A model generated the notes under the pieces. That model ran no database searches. It saw only the letters and a list, made by a program, of their open reading frames with translations, and was not told where the DNA came from. Positions 1 to 9,237 of a stretch of 64,000 nt of DNA are shown here, piece after piece (within the stretch, counting starts at the first letter, position 1; each line of letters begins with the position of its first letter). The position numbers and the translations under genes are program-made. Source of the DNA: an uncultured Armatimonadota bacterium (lineage in GTDB: Bacteria; Armatimonadota; Armatimonadia; Armatimonadales; Armatimonadaceae); contig CAIVZM010000065.1 of the NCBI GenBank assembly GCA_903910385.1, positions 62,001 through 126,000 on the forward strand. Direction: 5' to 3'.

Positions 1-974
1 GCGTGCCCGAACTCATGCAGCATCGTTCCCATCCATCGTTCAGATTCGTTGCAATTGCAGAGGACACGAACATCGCCGTACCGCCCCACAGTGATGCAAA
101 AAGCGTGCTGGCATTTGTTGTCGCGTTCATACAGGTCGGAGCGGGCGAGAATGTCACGAACGTCCAGACCGATCGCGTCAAAGAAATTGGTGGTCAGCGT
201 TTCGAGGTTTTTGTTTTTGTAGAACGCATCGAAGTCGGTTTCCCCGGTAGGAGCTTCCTGAAAGAAGGGATCGGGATAATGCCATGCTTGCAATTCGTCG
301 ATGGTCACTTTGAAGCGGGCGGCAAGGCGGGTGTCCAGATCCGCCTTGTAAGACCTCCAGAGCGATTCCGTCCGCTTTGTGACATCTTCCAGAAGCGCGA
401 AGAGCGTCTCCTCGTCCTGCTCCTGCAAGCGTAGCGACATCTGATAATAATTTGCGTAGCCCAGACGTCGCGCTTCCTGATTGCGAATCTCTACCAGACG
501 CAGTACATCCTTCTCGACATGGACGCCGATTTCCTTACTTGCCTCCCATGCCTTTCGGCGTAATTCGGAATCATCGGAAACACGAAGGATATCGCGAAGC
601 GCATTCTCCCCGGTCGGTTGACCGAGCAATTCGGGACGGTAGGTATTGTAGGCGCTTTCCACGCGCCGTTCGGTATCCACCAGTTCTTCAATGACGGCGT
701 CTTCCATCTGATTCCCGGCGACGGTGTTCAGCAGGAGGTAGTGTTGCCGCACATGATCCGCTTCAAACCGGGATGTATCCATTCCGCGCAGCGTCTCAAA
801 CATCGCTTTGTCCGCATACAGTCGCGTAATCGCTTTCTGCGCATTCCCGGCGCGCATCTCACTTTCCTCAGATGCCGATACATTCGCCTGCCACCAGGCG
901 TCGCTCATTTCGATTTCCAGAGGTTCGACACGCGCCCGCAACGCGGACAAAAAGGGTTGTATATCGTTTGTCAT
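1..974 (-). CDS. Peptidase M2/M3-family zinc metallopeptidase, N-terminal part (cut by window edge)
   Basis: Reading the minus strand from the ATG at 974, an open frame of about 324 codons runs off the left edge of the window. It ends just after MLHEFGHA, which contains the HExxH zinc-binding and catalytic motif. The upstream stretch includes WHYPDPFFQEAP and SDLYERDNKCQHAFC, which I recognise from bacterial M2-type (ACE-like) oligopeptidases. No signal peptide is visible, so a cytoplasmic peptide-degrading role is likely. The C-terminal half, with the third zinc ligand, lies outside the window. Family membership is firm from the motifs; the M2 versus M3 assignment is less sure. Confidence 0.85.
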   Translation of the reverse strand, partial: MTNDIQPFLSALRARVEPLEIEMSDAWWQANVSASEESEMRAGNAQKAITRLYADKAMFETLRGMDTSRFEADHVRQHYLLLNTVAGNQMEDAVIEELVDTERRVESAYNTYRPELLGQPTGENALRDILRVSDDSELRRKAWEASKEIGVHVEKDVLRLVEIRNQEARRLGYANYYQMSLRLQEQDEETLFALLEDVTKRTESLWRSYKADLDTRLAARFKVTIDELQAWHYPDPFFQEAPTGETDFDAFYKNKNLETLTTNFFDAIGLDVRDILARSDLYERDNKCQHAFCITVGRYGDVRVLCNCNESERWMGTMLHEFGH

Positions 975-1064
975 AATTTCTTGAGACTCTATGATACCGT
1001 GAAGCGATCCTCAGGTTATACAGGCATGCGCTTTATGCAGAACTGCGCTGATAATAAGCGCACT

Positions 1065-1619
1065 CTACGATATCTGACCACGGATTTTATACAAAGGCGC
1101 AACTGAAGGCATCAACGCCCTTGACAAGAGCCCGAGGGGGAAGATACGCCGGTAAGCATTCCATACCTCGGCAACCTCATTGTAACGTTCACGCACCAGA
1201 GCAATTTCCGCTTCTATTTCCCGCACTTTCAAGACCGCTTCGCTTACTTCCGGATCACCATCTGTATGTAACAAATTTTCTTCTTCGGCTTCTTTACACA
1301 ACCAGAGTACCAGACGGGAAAGTTCCTGCTCCGCCTCCATTTGCATCTCGCGACGATTCGAAATCACAGGATCGCTTCTTCGCTTGAGCGCTCCTCGCAC
1401 ATCGTCGGCCGGAAATCGCAATTCGTTGTAATAACTGGTCCTTTGAATCAAAGTTGGCAAGCTCTCGGCACGTCGTGCGTACAGCGAGTCCATATTCTGA
1501 AGTTCTTCCAGTATGCTCATCCAGCGCAACTTCATCGATGCGCCGTCTCTGAAAAAGGCGAGCAGGATGCAGGCGCCAAGAAAGAATAACGCAATCGCTA
1601 TTGCGAAGGTATCGGTCAC
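1065..1619 (-). CDS. lemA: LemA family membrane protein
   Basis: The protein has 184 residues from a GTG start. One N-terminal transmembrane segment (about residues 4-20) is followed by a helical body rich in charged residues, with the spacing and length usual for LemA. The GTG at 1619 overlaps the TGA of the upstream nuclease-GIDE gene in a GTGA arrangement, so translation is probably coupled; the frame also extends upstream to an in-frame ATG at 1691, inside the upstream gene, which I reject for that reason. LemA proteins present a long helical bundle from the membrane, and their biochemical role is poorly known. Pairing of LemA with GIDE-domain membrane proteins is a recurring bacterial gene arrangement, which supports both calls. 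Confidence 0.75.
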   Translation of the reverse strand: MTDTFAIAIALFFLGACILLAFFRDGASMKLRWMSILEELQNMDSLYARRAESLPTLIQRTSYYNELRFPADDVRGALKRRSDPVISNRREMQMEAEQELSRLVLWLCKEAEEENLLHTDGDPEVSEAVLKVREIEAEIALVRERYNEVAEVWNAYRRIFPLGLLSRALMPSVAPLYKIRGQIS

Positions 1620-3316
1620 TTGCGGAGCCCTTTCACGTATTCGCTTATCGTGAAACGAATAGGCGGAGCATCGGCGGGCGTTAATATACAATAGGCGGCA
1701 AGCCCGAAGGATAGTGTAGCAAGGATCGCCAGCAACATTCCGGCGAACGGCTTACGGGAGAACAGACGGGAATATGCCCCCTCAACAATGATCAGGCACT
1801 GCGCTACCGGATCGTAGCCGACTCGCTCTTCATGGTGACCGGGAATCGGGGATGCAGTGCGGTAACGTCGCCCCCATACCGTCACCAGCGCCCGTTCGGG
1901 TAGAAAATAGATTTCCGTTTTTGTATCTCCTGCATAAGGGGGCGCAGGAAATGATTCCACCGGGATATCGTTATAATAACGAGCGACGCGCAATGGATGA
2001 AATTCCCCGCGATCCGCGATCACATTTACCTCGCCTGTTTCATCCCGAATGACAAAGTCTACCGCTCGGACATCATCCTTCATCAGTTCCCATCGGTGTG
2101 ACAAGCTGTTTCGTGAGCGATCATACGGGGCATCCGTTTGCGGGTTATATCGGTAGTTCATCTCCCTCAAATAAATAGCGGGAAGTTTTCCCACCGCGCT
2201 GTAGGTCAGTCCGTTGGGCGCAACCGTTTCACCGCTGACCCGCACCAATCCCATGCGCTCGTCCGCCAGTTGTCGCGCCGGAGTCGCCCGCAAAATTCGA
2301 TCACGTTGAAACAACCCCAGCGACTTACGCCAGAACCAGACGCCCAGAGGCAGACAGATGGCGACCAGTGCAGAGTCTCTGGTTCCCGGTAGATAACGCG
2401 ATACCAGGAGTGTCGGTAATGGCGTCAGGCAAGCGCCAGCAATGCCTGTGAAGACAGCGTAAATGATCTTATAGGAGAGACTACCCGCGCGATTTTCCCC
2501 GAAACGCAACAAATAGAAGAATGTCAGACCTCCGACAATTCCCCCACCCAACAGCATTATCGGTAACATGAAACGGAACGCTCTTGCTGGTTCCGGTGGC
2601 ATATAGTCCATGCTCAGGTTGTAGGTCAGAGACTGAAATCTTTGCTCCCATGTCGCCAGAGGAGGATCAGGCATCCTCTGTGGGACAGGGATCGTCGCAT
2701 CGCTGAGGGGAACGTTCAGGGGGGATATCGGTTCACTCTCAGTTTTGTCCTGATCCGACACTGGCTTTACGGATTGCGCGTCCGGCGCCATCCGGTTCTT
2801 GGCTGGCGCACTGTCTCTGGCGAAAGGCGGGAGAGGTATATTTCTCCCTTCCGAGTCGCCCCACATTCCCCGGTTCGCATTTCGCGCTTCCTGCTCCAGA
2901 CGCGCCAGATCATCTCGTTTTGGGGCGTAGTTCTGCGCCCAGGTGGCGAGACCGACACGAATCAGTTCCTTATTGAGACTGCCACCATTCGGCGTCGCCG
3001 GAAAAACCTCGCCGAAGAACTGCCGATTCGGCCCTGTCCCCCGGACTTCGACGCGAACAATCGTCCCTGCAACGCGACGCTCCGTATACTCCTTCGCCCG
3101 ACGCGCCAACGCTTCCGGCGTCTGAGGAACCTCAACGCCGTGAAGATAAACCGTCGTTTCCAGGGTATCGAGACGGACGCGCAACTGATCCCCGGCGATG
3201 ATTTCGATAATCCGACCGGAAAATGCGTCCTGCCCCATGGTTCGGGGGACGATCAATAAAAGAATAATAAAAACAAGGAAGACGCCGTTAATGGCATAGC
3301 GGAGCGATTGCCGCAA
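1616..3316 (-). CDS. Membrane protein fusing a staphylococcal-nuclease-like domain to a GIDE-type domain
   Basis: This 566-residue protein starts at TTG 3316, preceded by the strong Shine-Dalgarno sequence GGAGGAGA. Residues about 10-28 form a signal or anchor helix. Residues about 31-155 resemble an SNase/thermonuclease fold (GDQLRVRL, VYLHGVEVPQ, NRGMWGD). A proline-rich linker follows, then two helices (about 250-306), a GIDE/MULAN-like region (about 345-500) containing FVIRDETGEVNVIADRGEF, and a C-terminal helix near 530-550. No RING finger is seen. It is the first gene of a pair with lemA and shares a 4-bp overlap with it. The SNase and GIDE assignments come from motif recognition. Whether the SNase part is catalytic is unknown; it may be a binding module. 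Confidence 0.7.
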   Translation of the reverse strand: MRQSLRYAINGVFLVFIILLLIVPRTMGQDAFSGRIIEIIAGDQLRVRLDTLETTVYLHGVEVPQTPEALARRAKEYTERRVAGTIVRVEVRGTGPNRQFFGEVFPATPNGGSLNKELIRVGLATWAQNYAPKRDDLARLEQEARNANRGMWGDSEGRNIPLPPFARDSAPAKNRMAPDAQSVKPVSDQDKTESEPISPLNVPLSDATIPVPQRMPDPPLATWEQRFQSLTYNLSMDYMPPEPARAFRFMLPIMLLGGGIVGGLTFFYLLRFGENRAGSLSYKIIYAVFTGIAGACLTPLPTLLVSRYLPGTRDSALVAICLPLGVWFWRKSLGLFQRDRILRATPARQLADERMGLVRVSGETVAPNGLTYSAVGKLPAIYLREMNYRYNPQTDAPYDRSRNSLSHRWELMKDDVRAVDFVIRDETGEVNVIADRGEFHPLRVARYYNDIPVESFPAPPYAGDTKTEIYFLPERALVTVWGRRYRTASPIPGHHEERVGYDPVAQCLIIVEGAYSRLFSRKPFAGMLLAILATLSFGLAAYCILTPADAPPIRFTISEYVKGLRK

Positions 3317-3460
3317 CCTCGGTCTCCTCCAATCAGGAAGGGATAAAGCGACTTTCAGCCAACATTATACCGGGGGTTCTCGTTTTTTGCGTCAGTTGAG
3401 GTCAAAACATCACGAAAGATTTGAAGAGAACTTTCAAGCAAGCGGTAGCGTACCTTAAGT

Positions 3461-4732
3461 ATGGATGATTCATCAACGAAGATAACAGAAACGACCAACA
3501 GTTTTGAGATCGCGAAGCAGCAGTTGCAGATTGTCGCGGATGCGATGGATTTGAATCCCGGAGTTCATGAAATTTTAAAACGACCTCAACGGGAATTGAC
3601 CGTAAACTTTCCGGTCAAGATGGACGATGGCTCTATTCAGGAGTTTACTGGCTACCGTGTCCACCACAATCTGGCGCGAGGACCGGCAAAAGGCGGTATC
3701 CGCTTTCATCCTGAAACGGAGATTGATGAGGTAAGGGCGCTTGCTTTATGGATGACTATCAAGTGTGCGGTAGTCAATATTCCCTTTGGTGGGGCGAAGG
3801 GCGGAGTCGCCTGCGACCCCCAAAAGTTAAGTTCCGGAGAATTGGAACGCCTGACGCGCCGTTACACCTCCGAAATCTCTATACTTCTCGGGCCGGACAA
3901 GGATATTCCCGCCCCTGATGTCGGCACGAACGGGCAGATCATGGCATGGCTGATGGATACTTACTCCCAGCAGGTCGGTCATACCGTCCCTGCAGTCGTT
4001 ACCGGCAAGCCGCTCGCCATAGGCGGTTCCGAGGGGCGTGTGGAAGCGACAGGTCGAGGCGTAGTCACGGTCGCTCGTGAGGCGTTGCTAGCTTCGGGGG
4101 GACAGTTGCCAGACTCGCGCATTGTCGTACAGGGATTTGGCAATGTCGGAGGCGCCGCCGCCGCTCTGTTTTTCCGTTCAGGAGCGAAGGTTATCGCTGT
4201 TTCTGATGTCAACGGAGCCCTTTTCAACCCTAAAGGAATCGATATTCTCGCACTGCAAGCTTATCAGCGGGAGACAAAAACGCTGATCGGGTTCCCCGGA
4301 GCCGAACCGATTCCAACAGAGGACTTTCTGACAACCCCCTGCGACCTATTGATTCCAGCGGCGTTGCAGAATCAGATAACCGCCGCTAATGCGCCCCATA
4401 TTAAGGCTCGTTTTGTGATCGAAGGCGCAAACGGCCCGACCACGCCGCCTGCGGATATTATCCTCCGCGAGAATGGCGTCACCGTCGTACCGGATGTACT
4501 GGCAAATGCTGGAGGAGTCACCGTTTCCTATTTTGAATGGGTGCAAAGCTTGCAGTCATTTTTCTGGTCGGAAAATGAGGTGAACTCCAAGCTGGAATCC
4601 ATTATGGTCAAAGCCTTCCAGCAGGTACAGGCGGCGGCAAAACGGCATTCCTGTGACTTACGAACCGCCGCCTATATTGTGGGCGTCAGCCGCGTTGCGG
4701 ACGCTATTCAGGCGCGAGGCATCTACCCATAA
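3461..4732 (+). CDS. gdhA: Glu/Leu/Phe/Val dehydrogenase family protein, probable glutamate dehydrogenase
   Basis: The protein has 423 residues, the normal length for the hexameric class. It catalyses reversible oxidative deamination of glutamate to 2-oxoglutarate and ammonia. The substrate-binding region has GPAKGGIRFHP (about residues 74-84) and the catalytic-lysine motif PFGGAKGGV (about 108-116). PAPDVGTN follows, and the dinucleotide-binding loop GFGNVGG lies near residue 224. The gene stands alone, divergent from the nuclease-GIDE/lemA pair across 144 bases and convergent with the gamma-glutamyltransferase gene. Cofactor preference (NAD or NADP) cannot be read with confidence from the sequence alone. 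Confidence 0.93.
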   Translation: MDDSSTKITETTNSFEIAKQQLQIVADAMDLNPGVHEILKRPQRELTVNFPVKMDDGSIQEFTGYRVHHNLARGPAKGGIRFHPETEIDEVRALALWMTIKCAVVNIPFGGAKGGVACDPQKLSSGELERLTRRYTSEISILLGPDKDIPAPDVGTNGQIMAWLMDTYSQQVGHTVPAVVTGKPLAIGGSEGRVEATGRGVVTVAREALLASGGQLPDSRIVVQGFGNVGGAAAALFFRSGAKVIAVSDVNGALFNPKGIDILALQAYQRETKTLIGFPGAEPIPTEDFLTTPCDLLIPAALQNQITAANAPHIKARFVIEGANGPTTPPADIILRENGVTVVPDVLANAGGVTVSYFEWVQSLQSFFWSENEVNSKLESIMVKAFQQVQAAAKRHSCDLRTAAYIVGVSRVADAIQARGIYP

Positions 4733-4758
4733 AACGATCAAACCTAAAAACCGCTGCC

Positions 4759-4793
4759 GCAAGACCGGGACGAAAGAACTCCCCCGGTCTTGC
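4759..4793 (-). terminator. Long hairpin between convergent gdhA and gamma-glutamyltransferase
   Basis: An 11-bp perfect inverted repeat, GCAAGACCGGG at 4759-4769 and CCCGGTCTTGC at 4783-4793, lies between two convergent genes. Read on the minus strand it is followed, after eight bases, by a TTTTT run, so it could end the ggt transcript. On the plus strand there is no T run. Confidence 0.5.
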
Positions 4794-4812
4794 GCCAGCA
4801 GTCGGAAATCCG

Positions 4813-6420
4813 CTATATCCCGGCGGCGAGACCATCACATCGCGGGTCGGAACCAAGAGCATAAGTTCCGTTCGGAAGTTGCGCCAGCAACTGGGCGGAG
4901 GAGCCGTGAGCCCATTCTCCAATAGGCAGGACTTCATGTCCCAGTGAACGCAATCCAGACACGACGGATTCTCCCACACGCTCCTCGATTTCCACGACTC
5001 CCGCCCCGACTGGTTCGCTCACCGCCCCTTCGTTCGTCATATGTTGCCAGCGAGGACGTTCGATAGCGATTTGAGGGTTGTCGCCTCCATCTACCAGATT
5101 GACCGCAAGTTGAAGATTGGTCTGGACTTGAATATGCCCTCCCGGTGTTCCGCCAACATAGGCGAGGGAGCCATCGGGACGGGTCGCCAACCAGGCGTTC
5201 AGGGTATGCGCGGGACGCTTTCCCGGTGCGACCACATTCGGCGAATGCGGGTCCAGAACGAAACCCGTGAGGCGGTTATTGAGCAGAATCCCGGTTTCCG
5301 GTATAACATACGCGGAGCCGTAACCATGATAAACGCTCTGGATAAAGGAGATCGCATTCCCCTCGCGGTCCGCTGTCAGGAAGTAGGTTGTTTCCGATCC
5401 CTGTTCGACCGGGGTTAATGGGACGCCTGCCGGATACTCCGGCATCGCCTGTTGTAGATCGATCATGGCGCGACGCTTCGAGGCATACTCTCCGGAAAGG
5501 AGCGCATTTACGGGTACATTTATCCATTCCGGGTCCGCGAGATAAGCGTTCCGGTCGGCAAATGCGAGTTTTTTCGCTTCTATAAGGAGATGCGTTCGCG
5601 TAATTTCATCCAGAGTCATCAAATCGAATCCATTGACAATCTGTAACTCCTGCAGGAGGATATGCCCCTGTGAAGGAGGGGGTTGTCCATGGAAGATCAA
5701 ATCACGGTAGCGTGCGCGTAGCGGCGTCAAAACGCGGGTACGATGCGCGGCGAGATCGTCAAGCGTAAAGTGCCCCTGTGATCCCGCCACGATCCGTTCC
5801 GCGACAGGGCCATTATAAAACGTACCGACGCCGTCTCGGGCGATATTTTCCAGAGTCCAGGCTAATTCCGGTTGACGAACCAGATCGCCTATCTGCGTAT
5901 TAGTGGAAAGGCCGAGCGTCTGTAAGAAAGGGTTGCGGGAAAACAAGTCTCCTGCCGCAGAGGCGACCCGTGCGACTCTTGGGCCGACCGGATAACCGTC
6001 CCGGGCGTATCCTATCGCCGGGCGTAGCGCCTCGGTAAAAGAACGTGACGCGTAACGCTGATGTAACTCCCCCCAGCAATGGACAAGCCCCGGAACAGTT
6101 GCCGCCCTGACGCCATGAAGGGGTATACCTTCTCGGTAGGAATCCCGCGTTGCGGATTTCGGCGCCGCTCCGGATGCGTTGAACGCGATGGTTTCCCGAT
6201 CTTTCGCGGAGTAGTAAACAATGAAGGCGTCCCCTCCCAGATGGGAGTTGTGAGGTTCCACCACACAGAGAACCGCCGATGCCGCTATCGCAGCATCGAT
6301 ACAATTCCCGCCGTTCGCCAGTGCGGCAATGCCCGCGCTTACCGCCAGAGGTTGCGAAGACGCCACCGCGCCGCCCTTCGCCACGACCACGCCACGATGC
6401 GCCAGAGACGTACTTGCCAA
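4813..6420 (-). CDS. ggt: Gamma-glutamyltransferase family protein
   Basis: The protein has about 535 residues. It is an Ntn-hydrolase homologue that transfers or hydrolyses gamma-glutamyl groups such as that of glutathione. The N-terminal half holds AVASSQPLAVSAG and NSHLGGDAF. The autoprocessing site with the nucleophilic threonine is GSETTYFLTADREGN, and GGTPGGHIQVQ forms part of the binding pocket. I place the start at the TTG at 6420 because GGAGG sits five bases upstream. An in-frame TTG at 6453 would add 11 residues but has no such site. There is no signal peptide, so a cytoplasmic location is likely. It lies about 70 bases downstream of guaA on the same strand and may be cotranscribed with it. 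Confidence 0.88.
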   Translation of the reverse strand: MASTSLAHRGVVVAKGGAVASSQPLAVSAGIAALANGGNCIDAAIAASAVLCVVEPHNSHLGGDAFIVYYSAKDRETIAFNASGAAPKSATRDSYREGIPLHGVRAATVPGLVHCWGELHQRYASRSFTEALRPAIGYARDGYPVGPRVARVASAAGDLFSRNPFLQTLGLSTNTQIGDLVRQPELAWTLENIARDGVGTFYNGPVAERIVAGSQGHFTLDDLAAHRTRVLTPLRARYRDLIFHGQPPPSQGHILLQELQIVNGFDLMTLDEITRTHLLIEAKKLAFADRNAYLADPEWINVPVNALLSGEYASKRRAMIDLQQAMPEYPAGVPLTPVEQGSETTYFLTADREGNAISFIQSVYHGYGSAYVIPETGILLNNRLTGFVLDPHSPNVVAPGKRPAHTLNAWLATRPDGSLAYVGGTPGGHIQVQTNLQLAVNLVDGGDNPQIAIERPRWQHMTNEGAVSEPVGAGVVEIEERVGESVVSGLRSLGHEVLPIGEWAHGSSAQLLAQLPNGTYALGSDPRCDGLAAGI

Positions 6421-6490
6421 ATTATCCTCCGCCTCGAATGCCGCTTTTAACAAGCGACAGAATTACCTTGCGAGCGAGAAAACGTTTGCC

Positions 6491-8062
6491 CTACTCCCAC
6501 TCAATGGTGCCAGGCGGCTTGGAGGTGATATCGTACACGACTCGGTTGACGCCCTCCACTTCACCGACGATGCGGCTACTGATCCGCTCCAGCACTTCGT
6601 ACGGCAAACGCGCCCAGTCGGCAGTCATGGCATCCTCGGAGGTGACGATACGAAGAACGATGGGATAAGCGTACGTGCGCTGATCGCCCATGACGCCCAC
6701 CGATTTCGTATCGGGCAACACGGCGAAACTCTGCCAGACACGGCGATAAAGCCCCGCCTTCTTGATTTCATCTACGACAATGGCATCAGCAGCGCGTAGC
6801 GTTTCCAGCTTTTCCAAAGTCACTTCGCCGGTAATGCGAATGGCAAGACCCGGACCGGGGAATGGTTGTCGCCAGACAATATCCGCAGGCAACCCGAGTT
6901 CCTCCGCGACGCGGCGCACCTCATCTTTGAACAGATAGCGCAATGGCTCCACCAGTTTGAGAGCCATATTTTCCGGCAAACCGCCGACATTATGGTGCGT
7001 CTTGATCTTCGCCGCGTTTTTCGTTCCGCTTTCGATGACATCCGGGTAGAGAGTGCCCTGCGCCAGATATTCGACATCTTCAATCCCGCTGGCGATTTCA
7101 TCGAAGACCTGAATGAACTCATGCCCGATTATTTTGCGCTTCTGCTCCGGGTCGGAGATATTGCAGAGCTTCTGCAAAAAGCGCGCTTTTTCATCCGCGT
7201 AGATGAGTTTGATTTTGAAGGCGTCCTCGAACGTCTTACGAACCTGAGTCCCTTCGTCCTTGCGTAACATCCCGGTGTTGACAAAGATACAGGTCAACTG
7301 GTCGCCGATGGCGCGATGGACCAATGCCGCCACCGTACAGGAATCGATCCCGCCGGACAGACCGCAAATCACGTTCGCATCGCCGACCTGCGCCCGAATC
7401 GCTTCCGTGGCGTCGTTGATGAACGAGGTCATCGTCCACTCACCTTTGGCGCCGCAGAAGTTGTACAGGAAATTGCGGATAATCTCCGTCCCCCAGGGAG
7501 TATGTACGACTTCCGGGTGAAACTGGACGCCGAACAACTTTCGATCGATATTCGCCATCGCTGCAACAGGCGTATTCGGGGTATGGGCGGTCACTGTAAA
7601 TCCGGGCGGGGGTTCCTGAACGCAGTCGCCATGACTCATCCAGCAGACCAGTTCTGTATTCAGTCCCTTGAAAAGATCGCTTGCATCCTCGACATCGAGT
7701 TGCGTCTTTCCATACTCACGCTTGTTGCCGCCGGGGATGACCTGTCCGCCTAGCTGGCGTGACATCAATTGCATCCCGTAGCAAATGCCCAGAATCGGCA
7801 GTCCTACCCCATAAATCGCCTCATCCACCAGGGGGGCGCCTTCTTCGTAACACGAAGCGGGGCCACCAGAGAAAATTATCCCTACGGGTTTTCGGGCAAT
7901 AATCTGCTCTATCGGGGTATCGGAGGGCAGAATTTCACAATAAACCTTACACTCACGGACGCGTCGCGCAATGAGCTGGGTATACTGCGCTCCAAAATCA
8001 AGGACGACGACATTCTCTTTGGGTAAGTTGAGCGTTTGTACATGTTGCGGCATTTCCGGCAT
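6491..8062 (-). CDS. guaA: GMP synthase (glutamine-hydrolysing)
   Basis: The 523-residue protein converts XMP to GMP using ATP and glutamine-derived ammonia. The N-terminal class I glutamine amidotransferase domain has the nucleophile in GICYGMQ and the catalytic His-Glu in QFHPEV. The ATP-pyrophosphatase domain has the P-loop LSGGIDS, and the C-terminal dimerisation domain ends with PPGTIEWE, as is universal for GuaA. Length and domain order are normal. The start at 8062 has only a weak ribosome binding site; an in-frame ATG nine bases later is equally possible. ggt lies downstream on the same strand. Confidence 0.96.
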   Translation of the reverse strand: MPEMPQHVQTLNLPKENVVVLDFGAQYTQLIARRVRECKVYCEILPSDTPIEQIIARKPVGIIFSGGPASCYEEGAPLVDEAIYGVGLPILGICYGMQLMSRQLGGQVIPGGNKREYGKTQLDVEDASDLFKGLNTELVCWMSHGDCVQEPPPGFTVTAHTPNTPVAAMANIDRKLFGVQFHPEVVHTPWGTEIIRNFLYNFCGAKGEWTMTSFINDATEAIRAQVGDANVICGLSGGIDSCTVAALVHRAIGDQLTCIFVNTGMLRKDEGTQVRKTFEDAFKIKLIYADEKARFLQKLCNISDPEQKRKIIGHEFIQVFDEIASGIEDVEYLAQGTLYPDVIESGTKNAAKIKTHHNVGGLPENMALKLVEPLRYLFKDEVRRVAEELGLPADIVWRQPFPGPGLAIRITGEVTLEKLETLRAADAIVVDEIKKAGLYRRVWQSFAVLPDTKSVGVMGDQRTYAYPIVLRIVTSEDAMTADWARLPYEVLERISSRIVGEVEGVNRVVYDITSKPPGTIEWE

Positions 8063-8131
8063 TTTACCACATTACGCCTCTATCCTGAATCAGGGATTCT
8101 CGATACTTTCATCATTTCGCTACCGGGTTGT

Positions 8132-8401
8132 ATGACCATCACACATCAAGAGGACAGCGGCGTTATCGCCAGCCTGAATAACGATGATAATCCCCATACT
8201 TTTACCGTGGATCGCGCCGGAGGAATTACACCGACAGGAGGAACCATACCGTTCAAAAAGGACTTTACAACGCGCATCAAGAAGGGCGAAAATCAGTCCA
8301 TCTCCTTTTCTAATCTGACAATCGGAGCGCTTCTGCATGTTGAGGGTGTATTCGATACCCCGTCGCAAACCCTGACCGCACGTAACATCCACACACCGTA
8401 A
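8132..8401 (+). CDS. Small hypothetical protein, OB/DUF5666-like pattern
   Basis: The ORF encodes 89 residues from the ATG at 8132. An upstream ATG at 8036 would overlap the guaA start on the other strand and gives a less natural N terminus. The pattern (VIASLNNDD..TFTVDR, then a threonine-rich stretch, QSISFSNLTIGALLHVEG, and LTARNIH) resembles the short beta-barrel repeats of DUF5666-like proteins. No signal peptide is obvious, so it may be a truncated remnant of a secreted protein. It is followed by a perfect hairpin at 8433-8466. No function is assigned. Confidence 0.45.
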   Translation: MTITHQEDSGVIASLNNDDNPHTFTVDRAGGITPTGGTIPFKKDFTTRIKKGENQSISFSNLTIGALLHVEGVFDTPSQTLTARNIHTP

Positions 8402-8432
8402 GATTTGCATCGTTAACGGTGAAGCGAAAACG

Positions 8433-8466
8433 AATAGAACCCGGCACATGGCGCTCGGGTTCTATT
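8433..8466 (+). terminator. Hairpin after the small hypothetical gene
   Basis: An 11-bp perfect inverted repeat, AATAGAACCCG at 8433-8443 and CGGGTTCTATT at 8456-8466, lies 32 bases after the stop codon at 8401. It lacks a clean T run but is well placed to end the + strand transcript. Confidence 0.45.
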
Positions 8467-8483
8467 CCGGTTCTATTCAAAGT

Positions 8484-8520
8484 GATAAAAAATAAGCCCC
8501 GCGTCTTTTAGAAGCGGGGC
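8484..8520 (-). terminator. Rho-independent terminator of the PEP-CTERM gene
   Basis: On the minus strand the stem GCCCCGC (8520-8514) pairs with GCGGGGC (8502-8496) and is followed by TTATTTTTTATC. The stem begins about 46 bases past the stop codon of the PEP-CTERM gene. Stem, loop and T-rich tail make a classic intrinsic terminator. Confidence 0.8.
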
Positions 8521-8565
8521 GATAAACGGTAATCATTCACCGTTCCTTATTGTAAAGATAAGGAA

Positions 8566-9237
8566 TTAACCTTTGCGCTTGCGAGCGATCAGTCCGAGAA
8601 CGGAACCCGCAGCAAGGAAACCGAACGCTACAACTCCCGGTTCAGGCACAGCGGTAACCTGCATGTTGGGACCGAAGTAACCGTTCGTAGAAGAAGCGGT
8701 GGGGTCATATTTGTACACATAACTGAAGACATTAACGTCACTGAACAAAGCGCGACCAAACGTGATCAGCGGGTTGCTGGTAAAGACGACGTTTTCCTCA
8801 GTGGTGAGCAAACCTTCCGTATCCATATCGTCATAGTAAGCGCCGACAGAGTAGGTCGTACCAGCGGTGAGCAGAACCGGCGAAATGGGGACATAGCGGA
8901 ACCCGCCACGGGTTGTTGACCCACTTGCATAACCGCCTACAAGCGCGGCGGAGGTGCCACGAGGAACCGTAACGGTCTTGAGAGTGCCAATACCGTCGAA
9001 GAGACCGACCTGATGAGCTTCGTCCAGACCATCGCCGAAATCATCGAGAACTCCGAGAGCGGTCACATAAAGATCAGAAGTAGCCGTAAAAGAGTATCCG
9101 TAAGTAGCTCCCTGAGTGACATTAACAGGGTCACCGGCACCGGTAATCGTAATGGCTGGCGATTGCGCATGGGCAGCCGCTCCTGCAAAGAAAACTGTCA
9201 AGCCAACCAGAGCGAGACGAGAAGTCGAAATTTTCAA
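8566..9237 (-). CDS. PEP-CTERM sorting domain protein with DUF4082-like extracellular domain
   Basis: The protein has about 223 residues. An N-terminal signal peptide (LALVGLTVFFAGAAAHAQ) precedes a beta-rich domain with DUF4082-like features (YGYSFTATSD, VTALGVLDD, AGTTYSVGAYYDD). The C terminus is a PEP-CTERM signal: VPEPG, a hydrophobic helix and an arginine/lysine cluster (ARKRKG). Such proteins are exported, cleaved by an exosortase and tied to the surface or extracellular matrix. I chose the TTG at 9237 because AAAGGACGG lies just upstream and it yields a compact signal peptide. An upstream ATG at 9336 would add 33 unlikely residues. The gene sits beside the exopolysaccharide locus, as PEP-CTERM genes often do, but no exosortase is in this window. 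Confidence 0.85.
   Translation of the reverse strand: MKISTSRLALVGLTVFFAGAAAHAQSPAITITGAGDPVNVTQGATYGYSFTATSDLYVTALGVLDDFGDGLDEAHQVGLFDGIGTLKTVTVPRGTSAALVGGYASGSTTRGGFRYVPISPVLLTAGTTYSVGAYYDDMDTEGLLTTEENVVFTSNPLITFGRALFSDVNVFSYVYKYDPTASSTNGYFGPNMQVTAVPEPGVVAFGFLAAGSVLGLIARKRKG

Noticed and set aside
3-434. Open frame of 143 codons on the + strand
   Set aside because: It is the complement of the peptidase gene, whose minus-strand frame carries HExxH and family motifs; the + strand translation has no recognisable features.
2642-3259. Long + strand frame (205 codons) opposite the nuclease-GIDE gene
   Set aside because: Arginine-rich shadow frame with no ribosome binding site; the opposite frame has clear domains and a strong start.
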